From Gammaproteobacteria bacterium (GTDB lineage Bacteria > Pseudomonadota > Gammaproteobacteria > UBA6429 > Thiohalophilaceae), in the NCBI GenBank assembly GCA_024275915.1, contig JAJRYG010000094.1, positions 1 to 58,442 of the forward strand: a DNA stretch of 58,442 bases. The letters are read 5' to 3'. Below the pieces are notes generated by a model. That model searched no databases, was not told the origin of the DNA, and worked only from the letters and a program-made list of their open reading frames with translations. Below are positions 8,017 through 17,223 of the stretch, one piece after another. Positions within the stretch are counted from its first letter, which is position 1; each line of letters starts with the position of its first letter. The position numbers were made by a program, and so were the translations under genes.

Positions 8017-9903
8017 TCAGGACTTGAACTGGGACACCAGTTTCTGCAAGGCCAGTGACAGGTTGGACAGCTCCTCACTGGCGCTTTGTGTTTGCTCTGC
8101 ATTTACCGCGGAGGTTTCGGCAATCTGGCTGATTGTTACCACATTCTGGTTGATTTCCTCGGCGACGGCACTTTGTTCATCGGCCGCGCTGGCGATTTGG
8201 GTATTCATGTCGTTGATGCGGGTGATTCCCTCGACGATGGTGTCCAGTGCATCACCGGCAGCAGATATTTGCTCTACGCCCTGTTTTGCCTGACGACGGC
8301 TTGAATCCATCACGCTCACCGCCGCGCTGGTACCGGCCTGCAGGGTTTCGATCATCTGCTGAATTTCCCGGGTCGATTCCTGGGTACGCGAGGCGAGGGT
8401 TCGAACTTCATCGGCCACCACGGCAAAACCGCGGCCCTGTTCGCCGGCACGGGCCGCTTCGATGGCGGCATTGAGGGCAAGCAGGTTGGTTTGTTCGGCA
8501 ATGCCCCGGATCACATCCAGTACGGTGCCGATTTTGACACCGTCTTCCTCCAGTTCGTGAATCACTGAACCGGCCTGCTCAATTTCCTTTGCCAGCTTGT
8601 CGATGGAGTGGATGGCGTCATTGACCACCTGATGCCCCTGGTCGACATGTTGCGTCGTGTCATTGGCCGCCACCGCGGCTTCACCGGCATTGTGTGCAAC
8701 TGCCTGAACGGTGGCCGACATCTGGTTGATTGCCGTGGCCACCTGGCCTGTATGCGAGGTTTGTTGCTGGATGCCGGCGGCTGTTTCCTGGGTGATGGCT
8801 GAGAGTCTTTCTGCTGCTCGGCTCATTTGTGTGGAGGAGTCATTGACCTGGGCAACGATGTTCTGAAATTTTTCCAGCATGGAATTGAAGGCCTTGCCCG
8901 TTTCTCCGATCTCATCTTTTGAGCTGACCTGCATGCGGACACTGAGATCACTTTTACGGGCAGCACGGCTCATGGTCGATGCCAGTGCCTGCATGGGACG
9001 CAGGATGCCGATGGCGATCCAGGCAATGATCGCAGTGACGAACAGGGCGAGCATCAGGGCGATGATATTGGTGGTCATCATCAGCCTGTCCAGACTGCCA
9101 ACTTCAGTTTCAATGGCGCTGTTCAGTTCCTTGCTCAACGCGGCAAGCAGGGCTTCGGTTTTGTGTACCGTACTGCGCATCTTGCCCATCAGGCCATCCT
9201 TGCTGCTCAGGCCCTTTTCCCTGGAGGTGTTTACCAGATCAACAAAGCGATTTCGGTATTGCTCCATCAGGTGCTTTATGTTTTCCCGGGCCTCAGCCGG
9301 ATGTGCGCTTGCATCGAGGTCGTTGATAAAGGTTTCGATGTTCTTGTTGAATTTGGCCAGGTATTTCATGTTGTTGCGCAGCATGAAATCTTTTTCATTG
9401 CGGCGCAGTTGCAACATGTCTGCCCGCAAGCGCTGATCTGCGAGGCTTTTTATTTCGGTTTCTGCTCCATGCACCGCATTGCGCAGACTGCCGTACAGGC
9501 CGTCTTTGGGGTTCAGGCCGATTTTTTTCTGCAATTCGACAATCTGGTTGAAGCTTTGCTGATAGTCGGCAAAGGTTTCGCCCAAGGTTTTTGCCTGCTG
9601 GCTCTGCAACCGGGCCGCTTGCAAGGTCCGGGCAAGCTGAGCCGTCTGTTCCTGCAAGATGGTATGGTTCTTCTGGAACTTGTCGCTGTATTTAAGGTTT
9701 TTTCTCGCCAGAAAATCTTTTTCATTGCGGCGCAACATCAACATTCCCGATTCAACCTTGTTGATGGCGTTGCTCACGTCGCCAAAGGTTTTCAGTTTCG
9801 TTGCGGTATATTGCCCGATGCCAAGAATGCCAAGCATGGAGACAAGGGCCAAGGTACCGACCAGAATGAATTTGTGTTTGATGGAGAGGTTGATTTTCTG
9901 CAT
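8017..9903 (-). CDS. Methyl-accepting chemotaxis protein with HBM sensor
   Basis: A transmembrane chemoreceptor of 628 residues that would signal to CheA/CheW. Order: cytoplasmic start and TM1 (about 11-32), periplasmic sensor (about 40-275), TM2 (about 282-305), HAMP (about 305-358), then the long cytoplasmic coiled coil with the conserved tip ([20 protein letters not shown]). The sensor has the motif RRNEKDF twice (near residues 54 and 166), each followed by a run ending in KY; this is the signature of helical bimodular (HBM) domains, whose studied members bind organic acids. The ligand here is unknown. No CheR-binding pentapeptide is seen at the C-terminus. Repeat copies A and B flank the gene. 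Confidence 0.93.
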   Translation of the reverse strand: MQKINLSIKHKFILVGTLALVSMLGILGIGQYTATKLKTFGDVSNAINKVESGMLMLRRNEKDFLARKNLKYSDKFQKNHTILQEQTAQLARTLQAARLQSQQAKTLGETFADYQQSFNQIVELQKKIGLNPKDGLYGSLRNAVHGAETEIKSLADQRLRADMLQLRRNEKDFMLRNNMKYLAKFNKNIETFINDLDASAHPAEARENIKHLMEQYRNRFVDLVNTSREKGLSSKDGLMGKMRSTVHKTEALLAALSKELNSAIETEVGSLDRLMMTTNIIALMLALFVTAIIAWIAIGILRPMQALASTMSRAARKSDLSVRMQVSSKDEIGETGKAFNSMLEKFQNIVAQVNDSSTQMSRAAERLSAITQETAAGIQQQTSHTGQVATAINQMSATVQAVAHNAGEAAVAANDTTQHVDQGHQVVNDAIHSIDKLAKEIEQAGSVIHELEEDGVKIGTVLDVIRGIAEQTNLLALNAAIEAARAGEQGRGFAVVADEVRTLASRTQESTREIQQMIETLQAGTSAAVSVMDSSRRQAKQGVEQISAAGDALDTIVEGITRINDMNTQIASAADEQSAVAEEINQNVVTISQIAETSAVNAEQTQSASEELSNLSLALQKLVSQFKS

Positions 9904-9933
9904 TTTGATTACCGTTGTTGTCGAACAATTTTT

Positions 9934-10050
9934 AACAGGATGTTGAAAAACGCCGTTATTCGACAGCCTGTGTGGTGCAGGGAAGCACCGCCATTTTCAA
10001 TGACCACAAGTCATTGAAAATGTGAGGGAACGGCTTTTTCAACATCCTGT
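9934..10050. repeat. Palindromic repeat, copy B
   Basis: AACAGGATGTTGAAAAA (9934-9950) and TTTTTCAACATCCTGT (10035-10050) form inverted ends. Inside, CATTTTCAATGACC and its near-inverse TCATTGAAAATG form another hairpin. It starts 31 bases upstream of the chemoreceptor start codon, so it probably lies in or next to that gene's promoter region. Confidence 0.78.
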
Positions 10051-10347
10051 AAAGCCAAACCTCATTCCCTATTGGTACAGCGCAGTGACGCATCTATTGG
10101 CGGCACCAGGGACCAGGACTTGAGGCCTGTGGACTTGTTTATATCCATGTGTTTTATAGGCGATATGGGCAAATGCAGAGGCCGAATGACCTTGCTGGAA
10201 CCATCTTTTGTATTTTTGGTTTTTTAGAAGAATTTGTGGCTGGCCACCGTGCCAACTCCCGCTCCCGGGGGGGAAAGGGAACCCTTCGTGATTGTTTCGT
10301 TGAAACACACCCCACTGCATTCCAGATGCTAAAACCAGGTTGCCCTT

Positions 10348-10418
10348 AACAGGATGTTGAAAAAGTCCCTCCCTGGACTTTTTCAACCCGGGAACGGCAA
10401 ACACGGTTTGCCGTTCCC
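10348..10418. repeat. Palindromic repeat, copy C, with 13-bp hairpin
   Basis: Left arm AACAGGATGTTGAAAAAGTC (10348-10367) is answered closely by GGACTTTTTCAAC (10375-10387). Immediately after, GGGAACGGCAAAC (10390-10402) pairs perfectly with GTTTGCCGTTCCC (10406-10418) around a 3-nt loop. The order of arms is compressed relative to copies A and B. Confidence 0.75.
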
Positions 10419-10703
10419 TCACATTTTCAATGACTTGACCCAGGCATGTCTCCGCCCTGGCATTGCTGCGCCAGCGATGCATCGGCCGCAGCATCCCTTA
10501 CCAGAGACAAGTAGCACCCCGGCACGGATTGACTTACAGCAACATGGATAATGGCCTCTTTCCGGTACCCCGACCCTCCGCTCACAACATTCAGCACAAA
10601 AATCCGCATCGTTAGAAAAATTTGTGGGTGGAGATGGTTGTGTTTATGTTTCAAGTTGTTGATATCGTGATAATTATAATGGCGAAAGGTGACCTGTTTT
10701 CTT

Positions 10704-10773
10704 AACAGACTGTTGAAAAACACCGTTTTTACCCAGCCTGTGTGCGGTGCAGGGACGCACCGCCATTTTCAAT
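10704..10773. repeat. Palindromic repeat, copy D, one-sided
   Basis: AACAGACTGTTGAAAAACAC starts a segment whose interior (ACCCAGCCTGTGTG, then GGTGCAGGGACGCACCGCC) matches the interiors of copies A and B. The right arm TTTTTCAACA is missing, so this is a truncated copy. Confidence 0.65.
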
Positions 10774-10819
10774 GTTTGCAAGGCGGACCTCTCTGCCATG
10801 CATGACAGGAGTTGGCCTG

Positions 10820-11401
10820 TTAATGTTTGAGCAGCTTGTCCCTGAGTTTGTCCAGCTCGGTCTCTATGGCCCCTTTGATGTCCATTTCAATCTGGATCAT
10901 GGTCTGCAGGATGGTTTCGTGTAACTGTTTTTCAAGGTCAGCCTTGAAGTCATCGAGCAGTACCTTGAGCTCGACTTCATCGAGGCCGGCGTCAGGCGGA
11001 GGCAGGTCCAGGGGTTGCTGCAGGATGGTCGAGGTGGGTTCGGTTTCGCCGTGCGCCTGTTCTGCCAGATCGGGGATCTCCTCTTCGGTTTCCAGAGCCA
11101 CTTCTTCGAGGGGCAGTTCGGGTACCGAGGCATCACTGAGATCCACATCGAGGTTGTCGGGGTCGTAAACGAAGTCACTGTCCTCAAGGGGTATGACTTC
11201 GTCCAGCACCGGCACGACCGGTTCGCTGGACTGGGCAGCGGTGGTGCGGAAAATGTGGTTGGAGGGGGGCTTGGCCTTGCGCAGGCTTTCACGCGCGGCA
11301 GAAAGTTTGCTTTCGCTTTTTTCCAGCAAGCCACGAATGGATTCAAGGGCGTTGACCAGCTCCTGATTTTCCGGTGACTCTTTGTCCTTTTTCTTTGTCA
11401 T
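10820..11401 (-). CDS. Acidic coiled-coil protein downstream of holC
   Basis: Function not recognised. The 193 residues begin with a charged helix (ELVNALESIRGLLEKSESKL), continue through an acidic low-complexity middle rich in Asp, Glu and Pro, and end in a predicted amphipathic helix (ETELDKLRDKLLKH). There is no signal peptide or membrane segment. It begins 12 bases after the holC stop, so it is most likely the third gene of pepA-holC. A disordered partner protein is plausible but unproven. Confidence 0.8.
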   Translation of the reverse strand: MTKKKDKESPENQELVNALESIRGLLEKSESKLSAARESLRKAKPPSNHIFRTTAAQSSEPVVPVLDEVIPLEDSDFVYDPDNLDVDLSDASVPELPLEEVALETEEEIPDLAEQAHGETEPTSTILQQPLDLPPPDAGLDEVELKVLLDDFKADLEKQLHETILQTMIQIEMDIKGAIETELDKLRDKLLKH

Positions 11402-11413
11402 GGCCTGCTTATC

Positions 11414-11839
11414 TTACAGCTTGTGGGTTTGCAATTCATAGCCCCGATCCTTGTAAAAGCGGTATTTTTCCCGCCCCTTGCTGCGCACCGTCTCGTCCTG
11501 ATCGACGATTTCGATGACCCGTTCGAAGCGGCTGAAGAACATGGGAACCTCGTGGTCCAGGTTGATCAGCAACTGGTTGATGGACTCGGGTTCGTGTTCA
11601 TGGCCGATGAGAACCGGGCAGCTTTCCTTGTCCGCGGGCTCGAAAATCTGGTGGGGAATGAAACTGCCCTGGCGAAAGGTCCACATGAGGTTGTCCAGGG
11701 CACTGGCCTGCTGCGGATCCTGGGTGTGCAGATAGATTTGCATGTTCTGCGCCCAGGCTTTTTCCGTCAGGCGGCAGGCCAGCTGGGAGCGGGCTGTCGG
11801 GCTGTCGGTTTGCAGCACGTAAAAATCGACCCGGGTCAT
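11414..11839 (-). CDS. holC: DNA polymerase III chi subunit
   Basis: Chi links the clamp loader to single-strand-binding protein at the replication fork. The start MTRVDFYVLQTD and the motifs NLMWTFRQGSFIPH, CPVLIGHEHEP and YKDRGYELQTHKL are those of HolC; length is 141 residues. The ATG overlaps the pepA stop by four bases (ATGA at 11836-11839), a typical translationally coupled pepA-holC pair. The longer frame to 11965 would run into pepA and is rejected. Confidence 0.95.
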   Translation of the reverse strand: MTRVDFYVLQTDSPTARSQLACRLTEKAWAQNMQIYLHTQDPQQASALDNLMWTFRQGSFIPHQIFEPADKESCPVLIGHEHEPESINQLLINLDHEVPMFFSRFERVIEIVDQDETVRSKGREKYRFYKDRGYELQTHKL

Positions 11840-13344
11840 GACAACTGGTATTTCCTGCCGCACTGGTCCAGCAGGTACTGGGTGAGCAGACCAACCGGGC
11901 GGCCGGTGGCGCCCTTGTGGTGGCCGCTGTGCCAGGCCACGCCGGCAATGTCCAGGTGGGCCCATTTCATCTTTTCCGTATAGCGGGCGAGGAAGCAGGC
12001 GGCGGTGATGGTGCCGGCGTCGCGCCCGCCAATGTTGGCCATGTCGGCAAAATTGCTCTTGAGCTGTTCATCGTACTCTTCCCACAGGGGCAGTTGCCAG
12101 GCCCGGTCGCCACTTCGCTTGCCAGCCCTGAGCAGGTTATCGGCCAGTTTCTGGTCGTTGCTCAGCAGGCCGCAGGCATGTTTGCCCAGTGCCACCACAC
12201 AGGCTCCGGTGAGGGTGGCCACGTCGATCACGGTTTTGGGCTTGAATCGCTCACTGTAGGTAAGGGCATCACAGAGGATCAGCCTGCCCTCGGCATCGGT
12301 GTTGAGCACTTCGATGGTCTGGCCGGACATGCTGGTGACCACGTCACCGGGTTTGCTGGCCTGGCCATCGGGGAGGTTTTCACAGCTGGGAACGATGGCC
12401 ACCACGTTGACCGGCAGGTTCAGTTCGGCAATGGCCACCATGGTGCCCAGTACCCCGGCGGCACCGCACATGTCGAACTTCATCTCGTCCATGGCTGCGG
12501 AGGGCTTGATGGAAATCCCGCCTGAATCGAAGGTAATGCCCTTGCCGACCAGCACATGGGGCCGTTCGTCCTTCTTGCCACCCTTGTATTCGACAACGAT
12601 GAGGCGGGGTTCCTCGCGGCTGCCCTTGGCCACCGAAAGGAAGGCGCCCATCTTGAGTTTTTCGATGTCTTTTGGTCCGAGCACCTTGACGCGGGTGGTC
12701 TTGCTGCCACGGGCGTTTTTCTGGGCACTGCTGGCCAGATACGTGGGGGTACAGATATTGGCGGGCAGGTTGCCCAGTTCACGGGCGATGTTGGCCCCTT
12801 TGGCAATGGCCGTGGCAATCTGCGCGGCCAGCTCGGCCTTGTGCAGATGACGCCGGTCACTGACATCGAGAAGCATTTTGTTGATGGCCGGTTTTTTCTC
12901 GTCCTTGTCCCTGGGTTTGTGCTGGTAACGGTATTCGCCCAGCAGCATCTGCTCGGCCATCAGGCGGATGCACTCGGCATGGCTCCGGTTCTTGACGGTC
13001 AATTCGCCAAGATAGCAGACCGCTTCCCTGGCGGCCGAATCACTGAGGGTGTTCCAGGTGGATTCGATGATTTTCTTGAACTGACGGCTGTCCAGACTGG
13101 CCTGCCTGCCACAGCCAACCAGCAGAATGCGGCGGGCGGTGATGCCGTCCACATCATGCAACATCAGGGTCTGGCCCGATTTGCCATCCATGTCGCCCTG
13201 CTTAAGCAGTTTGCTGAGGTAACCGCCACTGGCGTCATCCAGTTGTCTGGCTGATGGCGAGAGCTTGCGGTGCTCAAGGACACCCACCACAAGGCAGGCG
13301 GATTTCTGGTTGGCAGGCGAGGTGGTTTTTACACTGATTTGCAT
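11836..13344 (-). CDS. pepA: Leucyl aminopeptidase PepA
   Basis: M17 metallo-aminopeptidase of 502 residues; PepA also acts as a DNA-bending accessory protein in Xer recombination at plasmid sites in enteric bacteria. Two-metal site motifs are visible: VGKGITFDSGGISIKP with the lysine and aspartate ligands, CDALTYSERF, and the family signature NTDAEGRL. The start chosen at 13344 (MQISVKTTSP) gives the normal N-terminus; upstream sequence in the same frame is not conserved-looking. It leads the pepA-holC group and is divergent from lptF. Confidence 0.96.
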   Translation of the reverse strand: MQISVKTTSPANQKSACLVVGVLEHRKLSPSARQLDDASGGYLSKLLKQGDMDGKSGQTLMLHDVDGITARRILLVGCGRQASLDSRQFKKIIESTWNTLSDSAAREAVCYLGELTVKNRSHAECIRLMAEQMLLGEYRYQHKPRDKDEKKPAINKMLLDVSDRRHLHKAELAAQIATAIAKGANIARELGNLPANICTPTYLASSAQKNARGSKTTRVKVLGPKDIEKLKMGAFLSVAKGSREEPRLIVVEYKGGKKDERPHVLVGKGITFDSGGISIKPSAAMDEMKFDMCGAAGVLGTMVAIAELNLPVNVVAIVPSCENLPDGQASKPGDVVTSMSGQTIEVLNTDAEGRLILCDALTYSERFKPKTVIDVATLTGACVVALGKHACGLLSNDQKLADNLLRAGKRSGDRAWQLPLWEEYDEQLKSNFADMANIGGRDAGTITAACFLARYTEKMKWAHLDIAGVAWHSGHHKGATGRPVGLLTQYLLDQCGRKYQLS

Positions 13345-13466
13345 AGAGGTTTCCGGCTTTAGTCTGTTGTCTGTAATGATATCGACCCTGGCGGGTGTAC
13401 CTTGCCAGAGCCCGCTGGGATGGCGAGGTTTTTGTTGTTTGTGGTAGGCGCCTTGCGCCAAACCGT

Positions 13467-13477
13467 TATAGTATAGC
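13467..13477. promoter_or_regulatory. AT-rich -10-like box between pepA and lptF
   Basis: TATAGTATAGC reads as TATAGT on the plus strand, and the reverse strand reads TATACTATA. It sits in the middle of the 150-base divergent gap, so it could serve either or both genes. Good -35 boxes are not evident. Confidence 0.3.
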
Positions 13478-13495
13478 CTTATTCGTCCATTTAAT

Positions 13496-14638
13496 GTGAT
13501 AACACGATTCAACCGACTCTGGCCAGCCGTGATTATAACCCGATACCTTTTCAAGGAAATCCTTGCCACTTTTTCCGGGGTTGCACTGGTGTTGATGCTG
13601 ATGGCATCTTCCGCCCAGCTGGTGGGGATTTTTACCAAGGTGGCCGATGGCACCATCAAGGCCGACACGGTCATGAGCCTGTTCGGTATCTACAGCATTA
13701 CCACGGTGCCTTTCATTCTGCCCCTGTCCATCTATTTGGCGGTACTCATCACTCTGGGACGTCTGTACCGGGAAAGTGAAATGGCCGCCCTGGCCGCCTG
13801 TGGCTATGGGCCCTTCCAGTTGCTGCGTCCGGTGCTGATCGTGGCCGTGCTGGTTGCCATCATCCAGGGGGTGTTCACCCTGTTTCTGGCGCCCTGGGCC
13901 GACGGGCAGGGGGGGCGCATGGAAGCGCTGCAGAAAAACAGCGTGGACATCCAGGGGATTACCCCCGGCCGGTTTCGCCCCATCCCCATGAGCAAGGGCA
14001 TCATCTATGTGGAAACCATCAACGAGGATCGCACCCGTATCGGCAACATCTTTGCCAACCTGTCCACGGAAAAGGGCAATACCACGATCATCGCCAGGGC
14101 CGGGCGGATACGCATCGACGAAAAAAGCGGCGATCGGTTTCTGGAACTGACCGACGGCCATCGTTATGAAGGCTCGCCGGACAAGGGGAATTTTTCCATC
14201 ATCCGGTTCGAGCGCCATGCCATCCGCCTGGAAGAAAACAGATTGACCAATTTCCAGTTCCGTTACCGGTCACAACCCAGCCTGCTGTTGTACAAGGCGG
14301 GTAACCGTCATACCCTGGCCGAACTCCAGTGGCGCATTTCCTCGGCACTGTTCTGTATCGTACTGGCGGTTCTGGCTGTGCCCATGAGCAGGAGTTCTCC
14401 CCGCCAGGGGCGCTATACCCGCATGATCGTCGCCATCGTTTTCTACCTGCTGCTGAGCAATTTTCTCAATGTGGCCCGTACCTGGGTGGATGAGGGTACC
14501 GTGTCTCCGACCATTGGCATGTGGTGGGTCCATGTCTCGGCGCTGGTGTTTGCCATTGCCCTGATCATTTACCAGAATGGCGCCCGCTATTACCTGGGCA
14601 GACTCGTTCCTGGGAGGCGTGTCGTTGCGTCTGCTTGA
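13496..14638 (+). CDS. lptF: LPS export permease LptF
   Basis: One of the two permease subunits of the LptB2FG exporter that extracts lipopolysaccharide from the inner membrane. Up to 380 residues: an N-terminal membrane segment beginning IITRYLFKEILATFSG, two further early helices, a periplasmic beta-jellyroll (about 120-260) and three C-terminal helices. GTG 13529, which gives VIITRYLFKEI, is a good alternative start and matches the usual LptF N-terminus. It overlaps lptG by 20 bases. Confidence 0.94.
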   Translation: MITRFNRLWPAVIITRYLFKEILATFSGVALVLMLMASSAQLVGIFTKVADGTIKADTVMSLFGIYSITTVPFILPLSIYLAVLITLGRLYRESEMAALAACGYGPFQLLRPVLIVAVLVAIIQGVFTLFLAPWADGQGGRMEALQKNSVDIQGITPGRFRPIPMSKGIIYVETINEDRTRIGNIFANLSTEKGNTTIIARAGRIRIDEKSGDRFLELTDGHRYEGSPDKGNFSIIRFERHAIRLEENRLTNFQFRYRSQPSLLLYKAGNRHTLAELQWRISSALFCIVLAVLAVPMSRSSPRQGRYTRMIVAIVFYLLLSNFLNVARTWVDEGTVSPTIGMWWVHVSALVFAIALIIYQNGARYYLGRLVPGRRVVASA

Positions 14639-15686
14639 TCGCTATATTGGCCAGGCGGTACAGACCGGGGTGGTTTCGGTGCTGGCCGTGTTTCTCGTCC
14701 TGGTGGCGGTGATCAACTACATCGGCGAATACGACAAGATCGGCCGTGCCGATTACACGTCCTGGCTGGCCTTTCAGTATGTGATGCTCTGGATGCCAAG
14801 GATTGCCTACCAGATGTTTCCCCTGGCCGCCCTGATGGGGACCATGATTGGTCTTGGGGCCCTGTCCAATCACAGTGAACTGGTGGTGATCCGTGCCTCG
14901 GGGGTATCGAAATTGCGCATTGCCATGGCTGTGCTCAAGTCCATGATCGCCCTGGTGGTGGTGATTTTTCTCGTCGGAGAGGTGGTGGCGCCACCGGCCG
15001 AGCAATATGCCGAGCAGATGCGCATCCGTGCCATGGAGTCGCGAGTCAGCATCAATACCGAATACGGACTGTGGGTACGTTCCGGTGACACCTTCATTCA
15101 TGTCATGGCCATCGACAACGATGGCAAACTGCGCAACGTGGAGCTGGCGGTAACGGAAAATCACAGCAAGCTGCTGCGTACCATCCATGCCGACAGTGCA
15201 CAATACGATGGTGACAGCTGGCTGTTGCGCAACGTGGAGATCCATCACATCAGCCAGCAAGGGGTGAAAAAGGAACACCGCGATGAAATGCGCTGGAAAG
15301 GATTGCTGGAGCCGGACATTGTCGAGACCCTGACCTTCAATCCCGAATCCCTGTCCATCTGGAACCTGCTGGACTACGTGCGCTACCTGGAAAACAACGG
15401 CCTGGATTCCAGCCTCTACCAGCTGGCCATGTGGACCAAGATCCTCAGCCCGCTGACGGTCATGGCCATGGTACTGCTGGCGGTACCCTTCATGTTTCGC
15501 AGTCAGCGCAGTGGCGGGCTGGGCAGGCAGATCATCCTGGGTTTCATGATTGGTATCGTGTTTTACATCATCAACCGGCTGGTTGGCCAGATGGGGGTGA
15601 TCTACAACATCCCGGCGGTGATTTCGGCCAGCATCCCGACCATGCTGGTCATGGCGACAGCCCTGCTGCTCTATCGGCGTGAATAG
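14619..15686 (+). CDS. lptG: LPS export permease LptG
   Basis: Partner of LptF in the LPS exporter. The 355 residues begin VSLRLLDRYIGQAVQTG, the usual LptG N-terminus. I choose GTG 14619 because GGGAGG lies directly upstream; the longer frame from 14577 would add residues copied from the end of lptF's reading frame. Six membrane helices flank a periplasmic domain (SVNTEYGLWVRSG-like region seen as SINTEYGLWVRSGD). The gene overlaps lptF and is convergent with the RDD gene six bases later. Confidence 0.95.
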   Translation: MSLRLLDRYIGQAVQTGVVSVLAVFLVLVAVINYIGEYDKIGRADYTSWLAFQYVMLWMPRIAYQMFPLAALMGTMIGLGALSNHSELVVIRASGVSKLRIAMAVLKSMIALVVVIFLVGEVVAPPAEQYAEQMRIRAMESRVSINTEYGLWVRSGDTFIHVMAIDNDGKLRNVELAVTENHSKLLRTIHADSAQYDGDSWLLRNVEIHHISQQGVKKEHRDEMRWKGLLEPDIVETLTFNPESLSIWNLLDYVRYLENNGLDSSLYQLAMWTKILSPLTVMAMVLLAVPFMFRSQRSGGLGRQIILGFMIGIVFYIINRLVGQMGVIYNIPAVISASIPTMLVMATALLLYRRE

Positions 15687-15692
15687 TTGCCG

Positions 15693-16226
15693 CTAGGCCA
15701 TCTGATCCTTGTCCAGCTGCACGATGCGCGTGGCCGACAGCCGATCTCGCCAGCCACCGGGGCGTTGATCGAACACCAGAATGATGATGCCGGCCAGCAG
15801 GATCAACCCCCTGGGCACGGCATTGACCCACAGCAGCCAGCTGTGGGATTCCAGGCTAATCCCGGCCGCATGGGCAATGCCGATGAATATGACGATCCAG
15901 CCGGGCAGGGCGCTGAATACCCGGATTGCCGCCTGCTGCCAGCTGATATTGCGGCCATCGGCCTGTTGCACCCGCAGCCGCCAGGCACGCATGCCCAGGG
16001 TCTGCCCGGCGCGGGTCCAGAACCAGCCGAAAAACAGGTAACTCACCCCCAGCAGATAGAGGCTCAGCAGCGGGCTGCCCGGCGGCAGGCTTTCGCCACG
16101 CATCAGCAGCAACAGCAGGGCCATGGCCAGGAACAGCACGGCCACCAGCAACAGGGCATCGTAGATCAGGGCCATCAGGCGCTTGCCTAGACCGGCATCA
16201 GAACTTGCATCAATCGGTGTATTCAT
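15693..16226 (-). CDS. RDD family membrane protein
   Basis: A 177-residue protein with three to four hydrophobic segments. The N-terminal region GLGKRLMALIYDALLLVAVL shows the Arg and Asp placement that names the RDD family; RAGQTLGMRAWRLRV is the second conserved block. Proposed roles of the family include transport of small molecules or ions; none is established for this gene. It stands alone, convergent with lptG. Confidence 0.88.
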   Translation of the reverse strand: MNTPIDASSDAGLGKRLMALIYDALLLVAVLFLAMALLLLLMRGESLPPGSPLLSLYLLGVSYLFFGWFWTRAGQTLGMRAWRLRVQQADGRNISWQQAAIRVFSALPGWIVIFIGIAHAAGISLESHSWLLWVNAVPRGLILLAGIIILVFDQRPGGWRDRLSATRIVQLDKDQMA

Positions 16227-16504
16227 GAGCGGCCATCTTCGGGATTTCGCCGGGCGTTGTCAAATGCAGTCCGGCAGGGTTTTTTTCCTGCCATGCATTG
16301 CAGAATTCGAAATCTCTGTTATTAATTTAGGTACCAGATACAAGAAACCCGAAGACGGCGGAGAAAAGATCAGGGAAGTGACCGACGATGCCGACTCATC
16401 GGGGCGAAAAGCACAATAACAACAAAATACAACAACAAGAAGCAAAAACTGCCGGAAAAGGCTGTCTCGGTCCGGTTTTGACCAACAAAAACTGAGGAAT
16501 CCCC

Positions 16505-16861
16505 ATGAATCTGATTGGCGAACTGGCCGCCATGCCTGGTGTGATTGCGGCTGGCGAATACACCTATCGGGGCGATCGCTTCTCCTGCGAAGGGCAACTG
16601 AGCGACGAGATGGCACGCATGGCCTCCATCATGTGCCGGGCAACCAACATGGCGGTGCACATGCAGGCCAACATGCTCAAGTCCCTGGAAGCCGACTGTG
16701 GCTGCGCTCCGGCGCGGGGCTGGGCAGTCAAGGGCGACACCTTTTCTGTCTGCGTGATCGCCAATGTGTTCTGTTTCATCGACAACCGTGCCGTGTCCAT
16801 GAACGAGATCATGGCGGTGTTGCGCAACCGGGTAAGGGGGCAGGCGGGCGAAATGGTCTAA
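16505..16861 (+). CDS. DUF2173-type protein, paralogue 1
   Basis: A 118-residue cytosolic protein that I assign to the DUF2173 group, which looks like a Roadblock/LC7-type alpha-beta fold. Shared pattern: MPGVIAAGEY near the start, an ARGW turn in the middle, then CVIANVFCFI and SMNEIMAVL. No enzyme motif is visible and function is unknown. GAGGA precedes the ATG. It is the first of three tandem paralogues, and its stop codon lies within the first arm of an inverted-repeat element. Confidence 0.82.
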   Translation: MNLIGELAAMPGVIAAGEYTYRGDRFSCEGQLSDEMARMASIMCRATNMAVHMQANMLKSLEADCGCAPARGWAVKGDTFSVCVIANVFCFIDNRAVSMNEIMAVLRNRVRGQAGEMV

Positions 16862-17118
16862 ATAGCTGTTTCAAATACCAGGTCAAGTCATGCGAAGCGC
16901 CCCAGGTGCGGAAGAATTTGGCATGACACGCAGTAAATACACCCCTGTAAGCTCGACAGCTGCAGTCGCTCCGGGCATTCTGCCCTCTCGCGACACTTGT
17001 GCGTCCTGCACATCGTCCTTGCGGTTAATGGTCATGCCAAATTCTTCCGCGCCTGGGGGTGTTTATGAAAAATCGCTTGTCAGCAAACTGACCTGGTATT
17101 TGGAACACCTATTTGGAC
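16856..17118. repeat. Nested inverted-repeat element (MITE-like)
   Basis: Outer arms at 16860-16885 and 17089-17114 are inverted and match at 24 of 26 positions; similarity continues weakly to 16856 and 17118. An inner pair at 16900-16927 and 17031-17058 matches at 27 of 28 positions. The central 100 bases include the run CACCCCTGTAAGCTCGACAG. No open frame fills it. It separates DUF2173 paralogues 1 and 2 and overlaps the last codon of the first, so it looks like a non-autonomous insertion. No clear target-site duplication was found. Confidence 0.8.
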
Positions 17119-17223
17119 GTCCGTTCAGGCACGTTCAGCACACAGGGTTGCCGGAATCAAAACATAAAAAATACAGACGCCGATTTTGGCGGAAAACAAC
17201 CACAACAGTCAGGAGAAAGAAAA

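Larger units (their letters stand above)
10051..10819. other. Gene-poor stretch with repeat copies C and D
   Basis: About 770 bases between the repeat before the chemoreceptor and the acidic-protein gene. Frames are short and have no recognisable product on either strand. It holds repeat copies C (10348-10418) and D (10704-10773). The remainder may be decayed sequence or a small RNA region; nothing further can be supported. Confidence 0.5.
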
